DNA of 64,000 nt from Amycolatopsis iheyensis (GCF_024703995.1 NZ_JAMXQV010000035.1:1-64000); one strand, 5' to 3'. Shown: positions 24,536-33,550, numbered from the stretch's first letter. Notes: a model not told the origin generated them from the letters alone. Made by a program: numbers and translations.

Positions 24536-25477
24536 GTGCCTCTCAGACCGCGTCCCTTCCGCTCCGCCCGCCCCGAACCCGCGACCGTCGCAGAGGAACT
24601 CCCGGAAACCCCCATCCCGGAACAGGCCTGGCCGCGCGTGCGGGCCGATGAGCTCGTCACCCTCGTGGCCCACGTCTTCACGGCCCACGGCTACCCCGAA
24701 ACCCGCGCCCGGATCGCCGCGGAAGCGCTCTGCCACGGCGATTTGACCGGCTCCCCGCAGCACGGCGTCGCCGACCTGACCCGCGTGCACCTGCCCCAGC
24801 TGGAAACCGGGCTGGTCGTGCCGCACGCCAAGCCGCTGATGATCGCCGACCGCGGCGCCGCGGCGCTGCTCGACTACCGCCGCGCGCCCGGGTTGTGGGC
24901 GGTCGGCGACGCGATGGACCGGGCGGTGACGCGGGCCGGCCGCTTCGGTGTCGGGCTCGTCTCGCTGCGGGGTGTCGGGCCGTTCGGCCGGGCCGGGCAC
25001 CACGCCGCGCGCGCCCTGCCGCACGCGATGATCGGGCTGGTGCTCGCCGCGGGCGGCGAACCCGGCTCGCCGATGAACCCGCTGGGCATGGCCGCGCCGG
25101 GCGGCGCGTACCCGGAGTTCGTGTTCGACGTCGACCGCCCGGGCGCGGAAGCCGCCGGGCTGACGCTGCTGGTCGAGGTCCTCGCCGGGGTCCTCTCCGG
25201 CGTCGCCGACCACGAGCACGACACGGGCCTGCTGGTGCTGGCGATCGCGCCGACGACCCTGCGCAGCGCCGACGGCTTCTACCGCGCGGCGAGCGCGCTG
25301 TTCGGCAGCATGCTCGGCTGGGAGGGCGGCGCGCCGATCCGCTACCCCGGCTGGCGCGAGGCCCAGCACCTGGAGCAGTGCCGGGCGTTGGGCGTGCCAC
25401 TGGCCGGCCCGATCCGCCGCGAGCTGGACGGCCTGGCCTCGTCCCTCGGCCTGCCCCCGCTCACCAGCGTCGGCTGA
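24536..25477 (+). CDS. Malate/L-lactate (Ldh_2) family NAD(P)-dependent oxidoreductase
   Basis: About 313 residues. The YlbC/Ldh_2 fold is indicated by VRADELVTLVAHVFTAHGYP at the N-terminus, a catalytic His in LCHGDLTGSPQHGVADL, the cofactor segment FGVGLVSLRGVGPFGRAGHH, and the closing EGGAPIRYPGWREA. It would reduce or oxidise a 2-keto/2-hydroxy acid. The His of HHAARALPHAM replaces the more usual SNHFG context, so the substrate is uncertain. GTG 24536 is my choice; a TTG at 24518 is also in frame. Confidence 0.75.
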   Translation: MPLRPRPFRSARPEPATVAEELPETPIPEQAWPRVRADELVTLVAHVFTAHGYPETRARIAAEALCHGDLTGSPQHGVADLTRVHLPQLETGLVVPHAKPLMIADRGAAALLDYRRAPGLWAVGDAMDRAVTRAGRFGVGLVSLRGVGPFGRAGHHAARALPHAMIGLVLAAGGEPGSPMNPLGMAAPGGAYPEFVFDVDRPGAEAAGLTLLVEVLAGVLSGVADHEHDTGLLVLAIAPTTLRSADGFYRAASALFGSMLGWEGGAPIRYPGWREAQHLEQCRALGVPLAGPIRRELDGLASSLGLPPLTSVG

Positions 25478-25492
25478 CGCCCGGCTTTCAAA

Positions 25493-25575
25493 CGCCCCAA
25501 TGTGGCGTTGGGTGCGTTGGACGCACCGAACGCCACATTGGGTGCGTTGGATGCGCCGAACGCCACATTGGGGCG
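25493..25575. repeat. 83-bp compound palindromic repeat element
   Basis: Two tandem 30-bp units (25511-25540 and 25541-25570, 28/30 identical) are bounded by perfect 17-bp inverted arms (CGCCCCAATGTGGCGTT at 25493-25509 and its complement at 25559-25575). AACGCCACATTG occurs twice directly and once, with one mismatch, inverted. The first unit can itself fold on GTGCG/CGCAC. It fills the gap between two convergent genes and may form a cruciform or terminator. Confidence 0.8.
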
Positions 25576-25588
25576 CATCGGGCCCGGG

Positions 25589-25813
25589 TCAGCGGACCAG
25601 GATCACCTTGCCGCGGTCCGGGCCCACCGCCACCACGTCGCCGTCGGTCAGCTGGCGGCCGCGGCGGGTCTCGACCTCGCCGTTGACCGTGACCTCCTCC
25701 GCGTCGATCAGGTCCTTCGCGTGGGAGCCGTCTTCGGCGAGGCCGGCCAGCTTCAGGAACTGGCCGAGCCGGATGGGCTCGCCGGTGATGGGTACGTCGA
25801 CGGGATCGCTCAT
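25589..25813 (-). CDS. S4-domain RNA-binding protein (YbcJ/RlbA type)
   Basis: 74 residues forming a single S4 domain: IRLGQFLKLAGLAEDGSHAK, then DLIDAEEVTVNGEVETRRGR and VVAVGPDRGKVILVR. The arrangement matches stand-alone S4 proteins of about 70 residues that bind structured RNA, often associated with ribosome maturation. Cytoplasmic. Eight bases separate it from the protease gene upstream on the same strand. Confidence 0.85.
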   Translation of the reverse strand: MSDPVDVPITGEPIRLGQFLKLAGLAEDGSHAKDLIDAEEVTVNGEVETRRGRQLTDGDVVAVGPDRGKVILVR

Positions 25814-25820
25814 ACCCGCA

Positions 25821-26621
25821 TCATGCCCGGGCGGTCGTCTGCCGGTAGAGGGCCTGCACGTCCGTGTCGAAGTAGCTCGAATACGACGTGTCCGGGTCGT
25901 CGCCGCCGTACTCGAAGCCGCCGATGACGCCGATCACCGTGCCCAGCCGGGTCTTCGGGTCCTGGCCGGTGACCCACGGGCCGCCGCTGGTGCCGGTCGG
26001 GAAGCCCGCGCAGTCCACCTTCCGCTGGTAGGTGTCCTGCTTGCTGGTGGTGTTCTGGCAGACGGCGGGCGCTTCGGAGTCGTCCGGGTAGCCGGTCAGG
26101 GTGATGGCCTGCTCGAACGGGCCGCCGGTGCCCAGGGTGTTCGCGCCGACCAGGCTTTCCAGCGGCTTCGTGGCGCCCACCTGGTGCGCGGTGGCGAAGC
26201 CGACGTCGAGGTCCGGGTCCGACGACGCGCTCCAGCCCGGCGCGACGAGCTCGTCCGACACCGTCCAGAAGCCGAAGGGCGCGACGCCGTCGTGGTAGGC
26301 CGGGGCGAAGGTGACGCCGCCGAGGTAGTCGCCGCCCTCGCCGTCGTGGATGCAGTGGGCCGCCGTCAGCAGGACGTCGCCCTGCTGGCTGTGGACGACG
26401 CTGGCGGTGCAGTAGTGCGCCCCGTCGATGAACAACGCGCCGATCGCGGGGCTGGACACCGCGGGCAGGTCGGGCGTCGACACCGGGACGGCTTCGACGA
26501 CGTCCGGGGTCGTCGCGTCCGCGGTACGGGTCTGCCGGGCCGCGACGACCACGACGAAAGCCGCGCCGAGCAGCAGGACCGCGGCAAGGGATAGCAAGAC
26601 GGCGGACCGCCGCACGCGCAT
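25821..26621 (-). CDS. Secreted or anchored trypsin-like serine protease (S1)
   Basis: 266 residues. An N-terminal hydrophobic stretch (AVLLSLAAVLLLGAAFVVVV) without a clear cleavage site may be a signal anchor. Catalytic residues: His in LLTAAHCIHD, Asp in DLDVGFATAH, Ser in GTSGGPWVTG. A Cys pair brackets the His loop as in the family. Start ATG 26621 follows AGGAGG. The target is unknown. Confidence 0.9.
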   Translation of the reverse strand: MRVRRSAVLLSLAAVLLLGAAFVVVVAARQTRTADATTPDVVEAVPVSTPDLPAVSSPAIGALFIDGAHYCTASVVHSQQGDVLLTAAHCIHDGEGGDYLGGVTFAPAYHDGVAPFGFWTVSDELVAPGWSASSDPDLDVGFATAHQVGATKPLESLVGANTLGTGGPFEQAITLTGYPDDSEAPAVCQNTTSKQDTYQRKVDCAGFPTGTSGGPWVTGQDPKTRLGTVIGVIGGFEYGGDDPDTSYSSYFDTDVQALYRQTTARA

Positions 26622-26748
26622 CGCCTCCTGTCTGCCGCGAACCCGACCGGATCACCATAAGACGTCGCACCGACACAACGAGCACACCCACAGCAAGCTC
26701 ACAGCCGCTAGTATCCGTAACTCCGGAGTAACACCTGAGGGAGAGCCG

Positions 26749-27567
26749 ATGAAGCAGTTCGCGGACAAGGTCGTGGTGGTCACCGGGGCGGGCTCGGGGA
26801 TCGGGCGGGCACTTTCGGTCGAGTTCGCGCGGCGCGGGGCGAAGGTCGCGCTCTCCGACGTCGACGCGGCGAACGCGGAGGAGACAGCGAAGCTGGCCGG
26901 CGACAACGCCCGCCCGTTCACCCTCGACGTCGCCGACCGGGCCGCCGTCCTCGCGCACGCCGACGAGGTCGCCGAGGAGTTCGGCCGCGTCAACGTCGTC
27001 GTCAACAACGCGGGCGTGGCGCTCGGCGCGACCGTCGAAGAGATGACGTTCGAGGACTACGACTGGCTGATGGGGATCAACCTCGGCGGCGTCGTCAACG
27101 GGACGAAGGCCTTCCTGCCGCACCTGATCGCCTCCGGTGAAGGGCACGTCGTGAACATTTCCAGCGTGTTCGGCTTCGTCGGCGTGCCGACGCAGAGCGC
27201 GTACAACGCGGCGAAGTTCGCCGTTCGCGGATTCACCGAAGCACTGCGCGAAGAAATGCTGATCGCGCGTCACCCGGTCGCCGTCAGCTGCGTGCACCCC
27301 GGCGGCATCAAGACGAACATCGTGCGCAACGCGCGCAGCATCGCCGACGACCAGGAGGAGGCCGCCCAGGGCTTCGAACGGATCGCCCGGACGACGCCGG
27401 AGAAGGCGGCGCAGACGATCCTGCGCGGCATCGAGCGGAAGTCGGCGCGGATCCTCATCGGACCGGACGCCTACGTCATCGACGCGATCCCGCGCGTGCT
27501 CGGCTCGGCGTACCAGCGGCCGCTGGCCGTCCTCGCGCGGATGGGACTCAAACAAATGGGCAACTGA
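26749..27567 (+). CDS. Short-chain dehydrogenase/reductase
   Basis: 272 residues of the classical SDR type: cofactor motif TGAGSGIG near residue 13, NNAG near 86, catalytic Ser in NISSVFG and YxxxK in SAYNAAKF, then CVHPGGIKT. The Asp in LSDVDAAN after the second strand favours NAD(H). A C-terminal tail of about 70 residues (ILIGPDAYVIDAIPRVL) is common in actinobacterial SDRs acting on lipid or steroid substrates. The start is ATG 26749 after GAGGGAGAG. It diverges from the protease; a small palindrome ACTCCGGAGT lies in the shared upstream region. Confidence 0.9.
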   Translation: MKQFADKVVVVTGAGSGIGRALSVEFARRGAKVALSDVDAANAEETAKLAGDNARPFTLDVADRAAVLAHADEVAEEFGRVNVVVNNAGVALGATVEEMTFEDYDWLMGINLGGVVNGTKAFLPHLIASGEGHVVNISSVFGFVGVPTQSAYNAAKFAVRGFTEALREEMLIARHPVAVSCVHPGGIKTNIVRNARSIADDQEEAAQGFERIARTTPEKAAQTILRGIERKSARILIGPDAYVIDAIPRVLGSAYQRPLAVLARMGLKQMGN

Positions 27568-27657
27568 CCTTCACTCATTCAGGTTGCCTTTCTGACAGCG
27601 TCGTCCGAAATGGTCCAGAATGCGTGGGGTCCGCGAGCCCGTACCGGAGGTCCCCCG

Positions 27658-28284
27658 ATGCTTCGCACCGCACCGCGCAGCAGTGCGACCCGTTCGTCCA
27701 GCGACCGCACCGCGGTGGAGTTGCTGGACCGCACCGGCATCGTCGCGGCGAGCCTGCCCCGCCGCCGGCGCACCGACGACGACCTGCCCGCGGCCGAGCC
27801 GATCTACACCCGGCCGCCGGTGTGCGACCAGGACCTGCGCCCGAAGTCCGTGGTGATCCGCCGCCGCGCCCGCACGTGGCTCGGCGGCGGCGCCGCGGTG
27901 CTGCTCGTCGCGGCCGGGTGGCTGGGCGGCGGGCTGTTCACCGGTGGGCTGTTCGCCCCGGCGCCCGCCGACGACGTCGCCCAGGTCGACCAGCGTCCGG
28001 CGGTCGCCGCCGCGGCCCCCGCGCCCGAGCCGCCGGCCCCGCAGGCGCCGCCCGTCACGCCGCCGCCGAAGACCGTGTTCGTGCCGGTGCCCGCGAAGCC
28101 CGCGCCGAAGCAGGTTCAGGTGCAGGCGAAACCGCAGGCGAAGAAGGCCGTCCCCGAGGAGGACGAGGCACGCGTCGACCTGCCGCCGTCGACGTCGGCC
28201 ACGCCGAACCCGGTGCAGTCCTGGGTGAACGCCGCCGAAAGCATGATGCGGCAGTACCAGTACACGACGACCGTCCGCCGCTGA
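27658..28284 (+). CDS. Proline/alanine-rich single-pass membrane protein, function unknown
   Basis: 208 residues. About 75 cytoplasmic residues with basic patches (RRRRTDDDLP) precede one transmembrane helix (GGGAAVLLVAAGWLGGGLF), followed by a Pro/Ala/Lys-rich extracytoplasmic stalk and a C-terminal end PVQSWVNAAESMMRQYQY. GGAGG lies before ATG 27658. I do not recognise the family; the stalk could span the thick cell wall. Confidence 0.7.
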   Translation: MLRTAPRSSATRSSSDRTAVELLDRTGIVAASLPRRRRTDDDLPAAEPIYTRPPVCDQDLRPKSVVIRRRARTWLGGGAAVLLVAAGWLGGGLFTGGLFAPAPADDVAQVDQRPAVAAAAPAPEPPAPQAPPVTPPPKTVFVPVPAKPAPKQVQVQAKPQAKKAVPEEDEARVDLPPSTSATPNPVQSWVNAAESMMRQYQYTTTVRR

Positions 28285-28285
28285 G

Positions 28286-28945
28286 TCAGGCGTCGCTCCA
28301 GCGGTACTCGTGCTCCGGGCGCCCGGTGGCGCCGTAGCGCAAGCGCATCTGGACCGTTCCCGACTCCGCCAGCGCCGTCAGGTACCGCTGCGCCGTCGCC
28401 CGTGCCATGCCCAGCTCGCCCGCCACCTCCGCGGCCGACAACGGCCGCCCGGCCCGCCGCAGCTGCTCCGAAACCAGCCGGGACGTCGCCGTCGACTGGC
28501 CCTTCGGCGCGGACGTGCGGTCCTGGTCGTGCAGCACCCGGTACGCGCGGTCGACGTCGTCCTGGGCCAGCGCCCGGTCTTCGCCGAGCAGGCCGCGGAA
28601 GCGCGCGTACGACGTCAGGCGTTCGGCGAGCTGACGGGTCGTGAACGGCTTGATCAGGTAGTTCAGCGCGCCCGCCCGGATCGCCGCGGCCACCGACGCG
28701 CTGTCGGTCGCCGCGGACAGCACGATCGTGTCGGTCTGCAGCTCCGGGAGCACCGCGAGGCCGGACTCGTCGGGCAGGTAGACGTCGAGCAGCACCAGGT
28801 CCGGCGCCAGCTCGCGCACCCTCGCCCGCGCCTCCGCGGCGGTGTGCGCGGTGCCGACGACGGCGAAGCCGCCGACCTCCTCGACGAACCCGGCGTGCAC
28901 CCCGGCGACCCGGAAGTCGTCGTCGACGATGAGCGTGCGGATCAT
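28286..28945 (-). CDS. CitB/DcuR-type response regulator
   Basis: 219 residues. The receiver domain (1-120) has the acidic pair LIVDDDFRV, phospho-acceptor Asp in LVLLDVYLPDESG, the Thr/Ser switch VLSAATD and Lys in NYLIKPFT. The C-terminal DNA-binding region (LSAAEVAGELGMARATAQRY) is the HTH of the CitB/DcuR subfamily. It overlaps the kinase gene by four bases. Reading continues upstream in frame by chance; ATG 28945 fits the family's start (MIRTLIVDDD). Confidence 0.92.
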   Translation of the reverse strand: MIRTLIVDDDFRVAGVHAGFVEEVGGFAVVGTAHTAAEARARVRELAPDLVLLDVYLPDESGLAVLPELQTDTIVLSAATDSASVAAAIRAGALNYLIKPFTTRQLAERLTSYARFRGLLGEDRALAQDDVDRAYRVLHDQDRTSAPKGQSTATSRLVSEQLRRAGRPLSAAEVAGELGMARATAQRYLTALAESGTVQMRLRYGATGRPEHEYRWSDA

Positions 28946-30546
28946 CGGTCCTCCGTCAGCATTCCGGGCAGCTTCGCGACGAACAGGGCGCCGGCCTCGC
29001 CGTCGCCGGGGCCGGCCAGCCAGACGTCGCCGCCGCGGGCGCGGGCGGCTTGGCGGGCCAGCGCCAGCCCGAGTCCGTGCCCTGGCGTGATCTTCGTCGA
29101 GACGCCTTCGTCGAACAACGTCCGCCGCAGGTCTTCGGGCACGCCGGGGCCACTGTCCACAACGGACAGGTGCAGGGTGTCGCCCTCGGCGAGCAGGCTG
29201 ACTTCGACCGTCGCCGGCCGGCGCGGGCCCATCCGGGCGGCGTGCAGGGCGTTGTCGACGAGGTTGCCGATCACCGTGTTCGCGGCGATCGGGTCGGTCA
29301 CCGTCGTCGGCACCCAGGTGTCGTCGGCGAGCTTCAGCGTGAGGCCCTTTTCCTGCGCCTGCTCGGTTTTCGCGACGAGCAGCGCCTGCAGGTACGGGTC
29401 GGCGACGGCGTCGCCCAGCTCGCTCGGCCGCGCCGACGTCGAGTCCGTCAGGGTCTGCAGGTATTCGACGGCCTCGGTGTGGTGGCCGAGCTGGAGCAGC
29501 CCGTAGAGCGTGTGCAGCCGGTTCGCGAACTCGTGCCGCTGCGCGCGCAGGCCGTCGGACAGCACGCGGATGCCGTCGAGCTCGCGGGTGAGCGTGTCGA
29601 GGTCGGTGCGGTCGCGGAAGGTCAGCACGGTGCCGATGTCGCGGTCGTCGAGCCGGACCGCGCGCGAGTTGATCACGAGCACGCGGTTTCCCGCCACCGC
29701 GAGGAGGTTGTCGACCGGCCGTCCTTCGGCGACGGCCTTGTGCAGGCGCGGCGAAAGCTCCAGTTCGGACAGAGCCGCGCCGAGCGGGAGTTCGGTGCCC
29801 AGCAAGCGTTCGGCTTCGTCGTTGCGCACCGAGACGCGGTTCGCGTCGTCGACGGCGAGCACGCCTTCGCCGATCCCGTGCAACACGGCTTCGCGCTCGT
29901 AGAGCAGCTCGGTCAGCTCGTGCGGTTCGAGGCCGTGCGTGACGCGGCGCAGGCGCCGGTTGAGCAGCGCCGACGCACCCGCGCCGAGCAGCAGCGCGCC
30001 GCCCGCGAACAGCAGTGTGATCACCAGCAGCCGGTTGAAGTCGCCGGTCGGGTCGCCGACCTCGAAGCCGACACTCACCTCGCCGACCACGCGCTTTCCC
30101 TGCCAGATCGGGGTCTTGCTGCGCACGGACAGCCCGAGCGTGCCGCTCTGCACCGCGCTGACCTCGTCGCCGCCGGCGAGGGCCACGTCCGGCGGGGTGC
30201 TCACCGGCTTCCCGATCTCGCTCTCGGTCGGGTGCGCGAGCCGGATGCCGTCGTCGTCGGTGATCACGACGAACAACGCCTCGTTGACCTTCGTGACGGC
30301 GAGGACGCGTTCTTCCAGCGCTCCGCCGGGGATCCTCGCGGCCGCGTTCGCGACGACGACCGGGTCCGCGGCGACGGACTTCGCGATGGCCAGCGCGCGG
30401 CGGCCGTACTGGTCGGTGAGGGTGCGCGAGAGGAGCACGCTGACCAGCGCGACGCCGATCCCGACCACGAGCAGGACGACGCCGATCTGCAGCAGCAGCA
30501 CCTGCCTGCTGAACCGCATCCGCGGGAAGAGCGCCCTCTTTGGCAT
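28942..30546 (-). CDS. CitA/DcuS-type sensor histidine kinase
   Basis: About 534 residues. A first membrane helix (LLLQIGVVLLVVGIGVALVS), an extracytoplasmic PAS-like sensor (about 40-180), a second helix (LLVITLLFAGGALLLGAGAS), a cytoplasmic PAS domain, then the H-box RAQRHEFANRLHTLYGLLQL with the phosphorylated His, and ATPase boxes (NLVDNALHAA, VVDSGPGVP, GHGLGLALARQA). This subfamily senses carboxylates such as citrate and C4-dicarboxylates. It is divergent from the ABC importer, the likely regulon. ATG 30546 is chosen; an ATG ten codons later is possible. Confidence 0.92.
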   Translation of the reverse strand: MPKRALFPRMRFSRQVLLLQIGVVLLVVGIGVALVSVLLSRTLTDQYGRRALAIAKSVAADPVVVANAAARIPGGALEERVLAVTKVNEALFVVITDDDGIRLAHPTESEIGKPVSTPPDVALAGGDEVSAVQSGTLGLSVRSKTPIWQGKRVVGEVSVGFEVGDPTGDFNRLLVITLLFAGGALLLGAGASALLNRRLRRVTHGLEPHELTELLYEREAVLHGIGEGVLAVDDANRVSVRNDEAERLLGTELPLGAALSELELSPRLHKAVAEGRPVDNLLAVAGNRVLVINSRAVRLDDRDIGTVLTFRDRTDLDTLTRELDGIRVLSDGLRAQRHEFANRLHTLYGLLQLGHHTEAVEYLQTLTDSTSARPSELGDAVADPYLQALLVAKTEQAQEKGLTLKLADDTWVPTTVTDPIAANTVIGNLVDNALHAARMGPRRPATVEVSLLAEGDTLHLSVVDSGPGVPEDLRRTLFDEGVSTKITPGHGLGLALARQAARARGGDVWLAGPGDGEAGALFVAKLPGMLTEDR

Positions 30547-30713
30547 GACTGGGGACCATACCCCCTGGTCAGCGCCGTGCGCTAAATGAGCAAAACATTC
30601 AGAACGCGCAGCTGCGACGCAGAACGTCGACAAGCTTCACGCGGACGCCACGCCTACTTAACGTCCTCTCCCAACGCGTGACCCCCACCACGTGACGAAG
30701 GAGTCACCTCCCC

Positions 30714-31520
30714 ATGGTTCCCCCACTGATCGAACTCACCGGAGCCACCAAACGGTTCCCGAGCGGGTCCGGTTCCGTGCACACGGCCGTCCGCGACCTG
30801 ACCATGACCGTGCAGCCCGGCGAGTTCGTCGCCGTCGTCGGCCCCACGGGGTGCGGCAAGTCGACGACGCTCTCGCTGGTCTCCGGCCTGCAGCCGCCGT
30901 CCGCCGGCCGGGTGCGGGTGAACGGCGAGGACGTGAAGTCCATTCCGGACGGTGTCGGCTACATGTTCCAGACCGACGCGGTGATGCCGTGGCGTTCGGT
31001 GCTCGACAACGTCGCGTCCGGCCCGCGGTTCCGCGGGGTCCCGAAGGCCGAGGCCCGCGCGCAGGCCGTCGACTGGATCGCCCGCGTCGGCCTCGCCGGC
31101 TTCGAGAAGTATTACCCGCACCAGCTCTCCGGCGGCATGCGCAAGCGCGTCGCGCTGGCGCAGACGCTCGTCACCAAGCCGAAGATCATGCTGATGGACG
31201 AGCCGTTCTCGGCACTCGACGTCCAGACGCGCGCGCTGATGCAGGACGAGCTGCTGCGCCTGTGGTCCGGCTCCGGCGCGGCGGTCATCTTCGTGACGCA
31301 CGACCTCGACGAGGCGATCGCGCTGGCGGACAAGGTCGTCGTGCTGACGACGTCGCCGGCCACCGTGAAGGACGTCTTCGAGATCCCGCTGGAGCGGCCG
31401 CGGAAGGTCGAGGACCTCCGGCTCACCGACGAGTTCCGCAAGCTCTACGCCGACATCTGGGAATCGCTGCGCAGCGAGGTCGACAAGGCCCGCGAGAAGG
31501 GAGCGACCAATGTCGCTTGA
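30714..31520 (+). CDS. NitT/TauT-type ABC importer ATPase
   Basis: 268 residues: Walker A VVGPTGCGKSTTLS, Q-loop MFQTDAVMPWRSV, signature LSGGMRKRVALAQTL, Walker B IMLMDEPFSALD and the switch His FVTHDLDEAI. MPWRSVLDN and the overall length fit the SsuB/TauB/NrtD group that imports sulfonates, nitrate, pyrimidine precursors or aromatic acids. AAGGAG precedes the ATG. First gene of an ATPase-permease-binding protein operon; its end overlaps the permease start by 11 bases. Confidence 0.92.
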   Translation: MVPPLIELTGATKRFPSGSGSVHTAVRDLTMTVQPGEFVAVVGPTGCGKSTTLSLVSGLQPPSAGRVRVNGEDVKSIPDGVGYMFQTDAVMPWRSVLDNVASGPRFRGVPKAEARAQAVDWIARVGLAGFEKYYPHQLSGGMRKRVALAQTLVTKPKIMLMDEPFSALDVQTRALMQDELLRLWSGSGAAVIFVTHDLDEAIALADKVVVLTTSPATVKDVFEIPLERPRKVEDLRLTDEFRKLYADIWESLRSEVDKAREKGATNVA

Positions 31521-32397
31521 GACCCCCGCGGCCCCGGCCACTTCGCTACCGGTGCTGGAAACCGAGCAGGACATCCTCACGAAGGCGAAGCGGGCGACGT
31601 CCCGCCGCCGGCGCAACACCTGGCTGCTGCGGCTGGCGCTGGTGGTCGCCTGGCTCGGCAGCTGGGAGCTGACCGCCACCTACTGGATCGACCCGTTCTT
31701 CTACTCGAAGCCGTCGCGCATCTGGGAGCGGCTGGTCGAGTGGGTCACGGCCGGGACCGACTTCGGCTCGCTCTGGTACCAGCTGTGGGTCACCGTCGAG
31801 GAAGCCCTGGTCGGCTTCGCCATCGGCGCCGTGGCCGGCGTGATCTTCGGCGTGGTCCTGGGCCGCAGCCGGTACCTGGCCGACGTGCTCGCGCCGTTCA
31901 TCAAGGCCGCCAACGCCGTGCCGCGCATCGTGCTCGCTTCGCTGTTCGTCATCTGGTTCGGCCTGGGGCTGGCGTCGAAGGTCGCCACCGTCGTCGTGCT
32001 GGTGTTCTTCGTGGTGTTCTTCAACGCCTTCACCGGCGCCCGTGAAGTGGACCGCAACCTGATCGACAACGCACGCATCCTCGGCGCCGGCCGGATGCAG
32101 GTGATCAAGGCGATCGTGCTGCCGAGCGCGACCTCGTGGATCCTCTCCTCGCTGCACACCGCGTTCGGCTTCGCGCTAATCGGCGCGGTCGTCGGTGAAT
32201 ACGCCGGCTCGAAGGCCGGCATCGGCTTCCTCATCTCGAACGCGCAGGGCACGTTCGACTCCGCGGGCATCTACGCCGCGATGATCATCATCACCGTCGT
32301 CGCCCTGTTCGCCGAGTGGGGCATCGGGAACCTCGAAGGCCGGCTGCTGCGGTGGCGGCCCTCGATGTCCACCTCCAGCGACCAGACCGTCATCTGA
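31510..32397 (+). CDS. NitT/TauT-type ABC importer permease
   Basis: 295 residues with about six membrane helices, beginning WLLRLALVVAWLGSWELTA, and the EAA-type coupling loop in the third cytoplasmic stretch (FNAFTGAREVDRNLIDNARI, then GAGRMQVIKAIVLPSA). This is the usual SsuC/TauC family topology. It forms the membrane channel with the ATPase before it and the lipoprotein after it. Confidence 0.92.
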   Translation: MSLETPAAPATSLPVLETEQDILTKAKRATSRRRRNTWLLRLALVVAWLGSWELTATYWIDPFFYSKPSRIWERLVEWVTAGTDFGSLWYQLWVTVEEALVGFAIGAVAGVIFGVVLGRSRYLADVLAPFIKAANAVPRIVLASLFVIWFGLGLASKVATVVVLVFFVVFFNAFTGAREVDRNLIDNARILGAGRMQVIKAIVLPSATSWILSSLHTAFGFALIGAVVGEYAGSKAGIGFLISNAQGTFDSAGIYAAMIIITVVALFAEWGIGNLEGRLLRWRPSMSTSSDQTVI

Positions 32398-32411
32398 AAG
32401 GGAACGAATCG

Positions 32412-33461
32412 ATGAGGATTCGCCGGATCGCCGTCGCGGTCACCGCGCTGACCGTGGTGGCCGGACTGACCACCGCCTGCCAGGACTCGCGCACCGCCGC
32501 GACGGGCGAGGGTGGCAAGCCGAAGGTCACGATCATGGTCGGTGGCCTGGAAAAGGTCATCTACCTGCCCGCCATGCTCACCCAGCAGCTCGGGAACTTC
32601 GCCGCGCAGGGCATCGACGTCGAGCTGCAGAGCGAGCAGTCGGGCGCCAACGCCGAGACCGCCCTCGTGGCCGGGCAGGTGCAGGGCGTGGTCGGGTTCT
32701 ACGACCACACGATCGACCTGCAGGCCAAGGACCAGTGCATCAAGAGCGTGGTGCAGATGGCCAACATCCCGGGTGAGGCCGAGGTGATCGGCACCGCGCA
32801 CGCGGACCAGATCAAGAGCTCGGCCGACTTCAAGGGCAAGAAGCTGGGCGTGACGTCACTCGGGTCGTCCACCGACTTCCTGACGAAGGCGCTGGCGGCC
32901 AAGTCGGGTGTGGGCGCGGACCAGTACACGCCGGTGAAGGTCGGCGCCGGGCAGACGTTCATCGCGAGCCTGGACAACGGCGGCATCGACGGCGGCATGA
33001 CGACCGACCCGACGATCGCGCAGCTGACCAACACGGGCAAGGCGAAGGTGCTCTACGACCTGCGGACGGTCGAGGGCACGAAGGCCGCGCTGGGCGGGCT
33101 GTACCCGGCGTCGTCGCTGTACATGGGCTGCGATTTCGTGGACCGCAACAAGGACGCCGTGCAGAAGCTGGCCAACGCCTTCGTGGCCACGCTGAAGTGG
33201 ATCAGCCAGCACAGCCCGGAGGAGATCGCGGCGAAGATGCCGGCTTCCTACAGCGGCGGTGACAAGGCGCTGTACGTCAAGTCCATCAAGTACAGCATCG
33301 GGATGTTCAACGCCGACGGGAAGATGGACGCGGGCGGCGCCAAGAACGCGCTCGAGGTGCTTTCCAGCTTCTCGAAGAACGTGCAGCCGAAGAAGGACTC
33401 GATCGACCTGTCGAAGACTTACACGACCGAGTTCGTCGACGCGGCAGCGAAGCAGGGCTAG
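32412..33461 (+). CDS. ABC importer substrate-binding lipoprotein (NMT1/THI5-like)
   Basis: 349 residues. The lipoprotein signal peptide ends in the lipobox LTTAC (Cys near 23). The mature part has the NMT1-like fold, with KVIYLPAMLTQQLGNFAAQG for the first lobe, ALVAGQVQGVVGFYDHTI and KKLGVTSLGSSTDFLTKA. Family members bind anionic small molecules. The carboxylate-type sensor kinase nearby suggests an organic acid ligand, but that is inference. A double terminator follows. Confidence 0.9.
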   Translation: MRIRRIAVAVTALTVVAGLTTACQDSRTAATGEGGKPKVTIMVGGLEKVIYLPAMLTQQLGNFAAQGIDVELQSEQSGANAETALVAGQVQGVVGFYDHTIDLQAKDQCIKSVVQMANIPGEAEVIGTAHADQIKSSADFKGKKLGVTSLGSSTDFLTKALAAKSGVGADQYTPVKVGAGQTFIASLDNGGIDGGMTTDPTIAQLTNTGKAKVLYDLRTVEGTKAALGGLYPASSLYMGCDFVDRNKDAVQKLANAFVATLKWISQHSPEEIAAKMPASYSGGDKALYVKSIKYSIGMFNADGKMDAGGAKNALEVLSSFSKNVQPKKDSIDLSKTYTTEFVDAAAKQG

Positions 33462-33469
33462 CCAGGCCC

Positions 33470-33550
33470 CGCTCACCTGACCGGGCGGTTGGTGAGCGAT
33501 ATCGACCCGTAAAGGCCTCTTTCCCCCGCGGAGGCCTTTACGGGTCTTTT
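33470..33550 (+). terminator. Tandem hairpin terminator after the ABC importer operon
   Basis: A first hairpin pairs CGCTCACC (33470-33477) with GGTGAGCG (33491-33498). A second, longer one pairs GACCCGTAAAGGCCTC at 33504-33519 with its complement ending at 33546, followed by TTTT. Confidence 0.9.

Noticed and set aside
25493..25575. CRISPR-like array
   Set aside because: The two units are adjacent with no spacers, and no cas genes are near.
25342..25578. Small minus-strand frame coding repeated NVAFGASNAP peptides
   Set aside because: It is produced by the 30-bp repeat units and overlaps the end of the oxidoreductase; better explained as repeat DNA.
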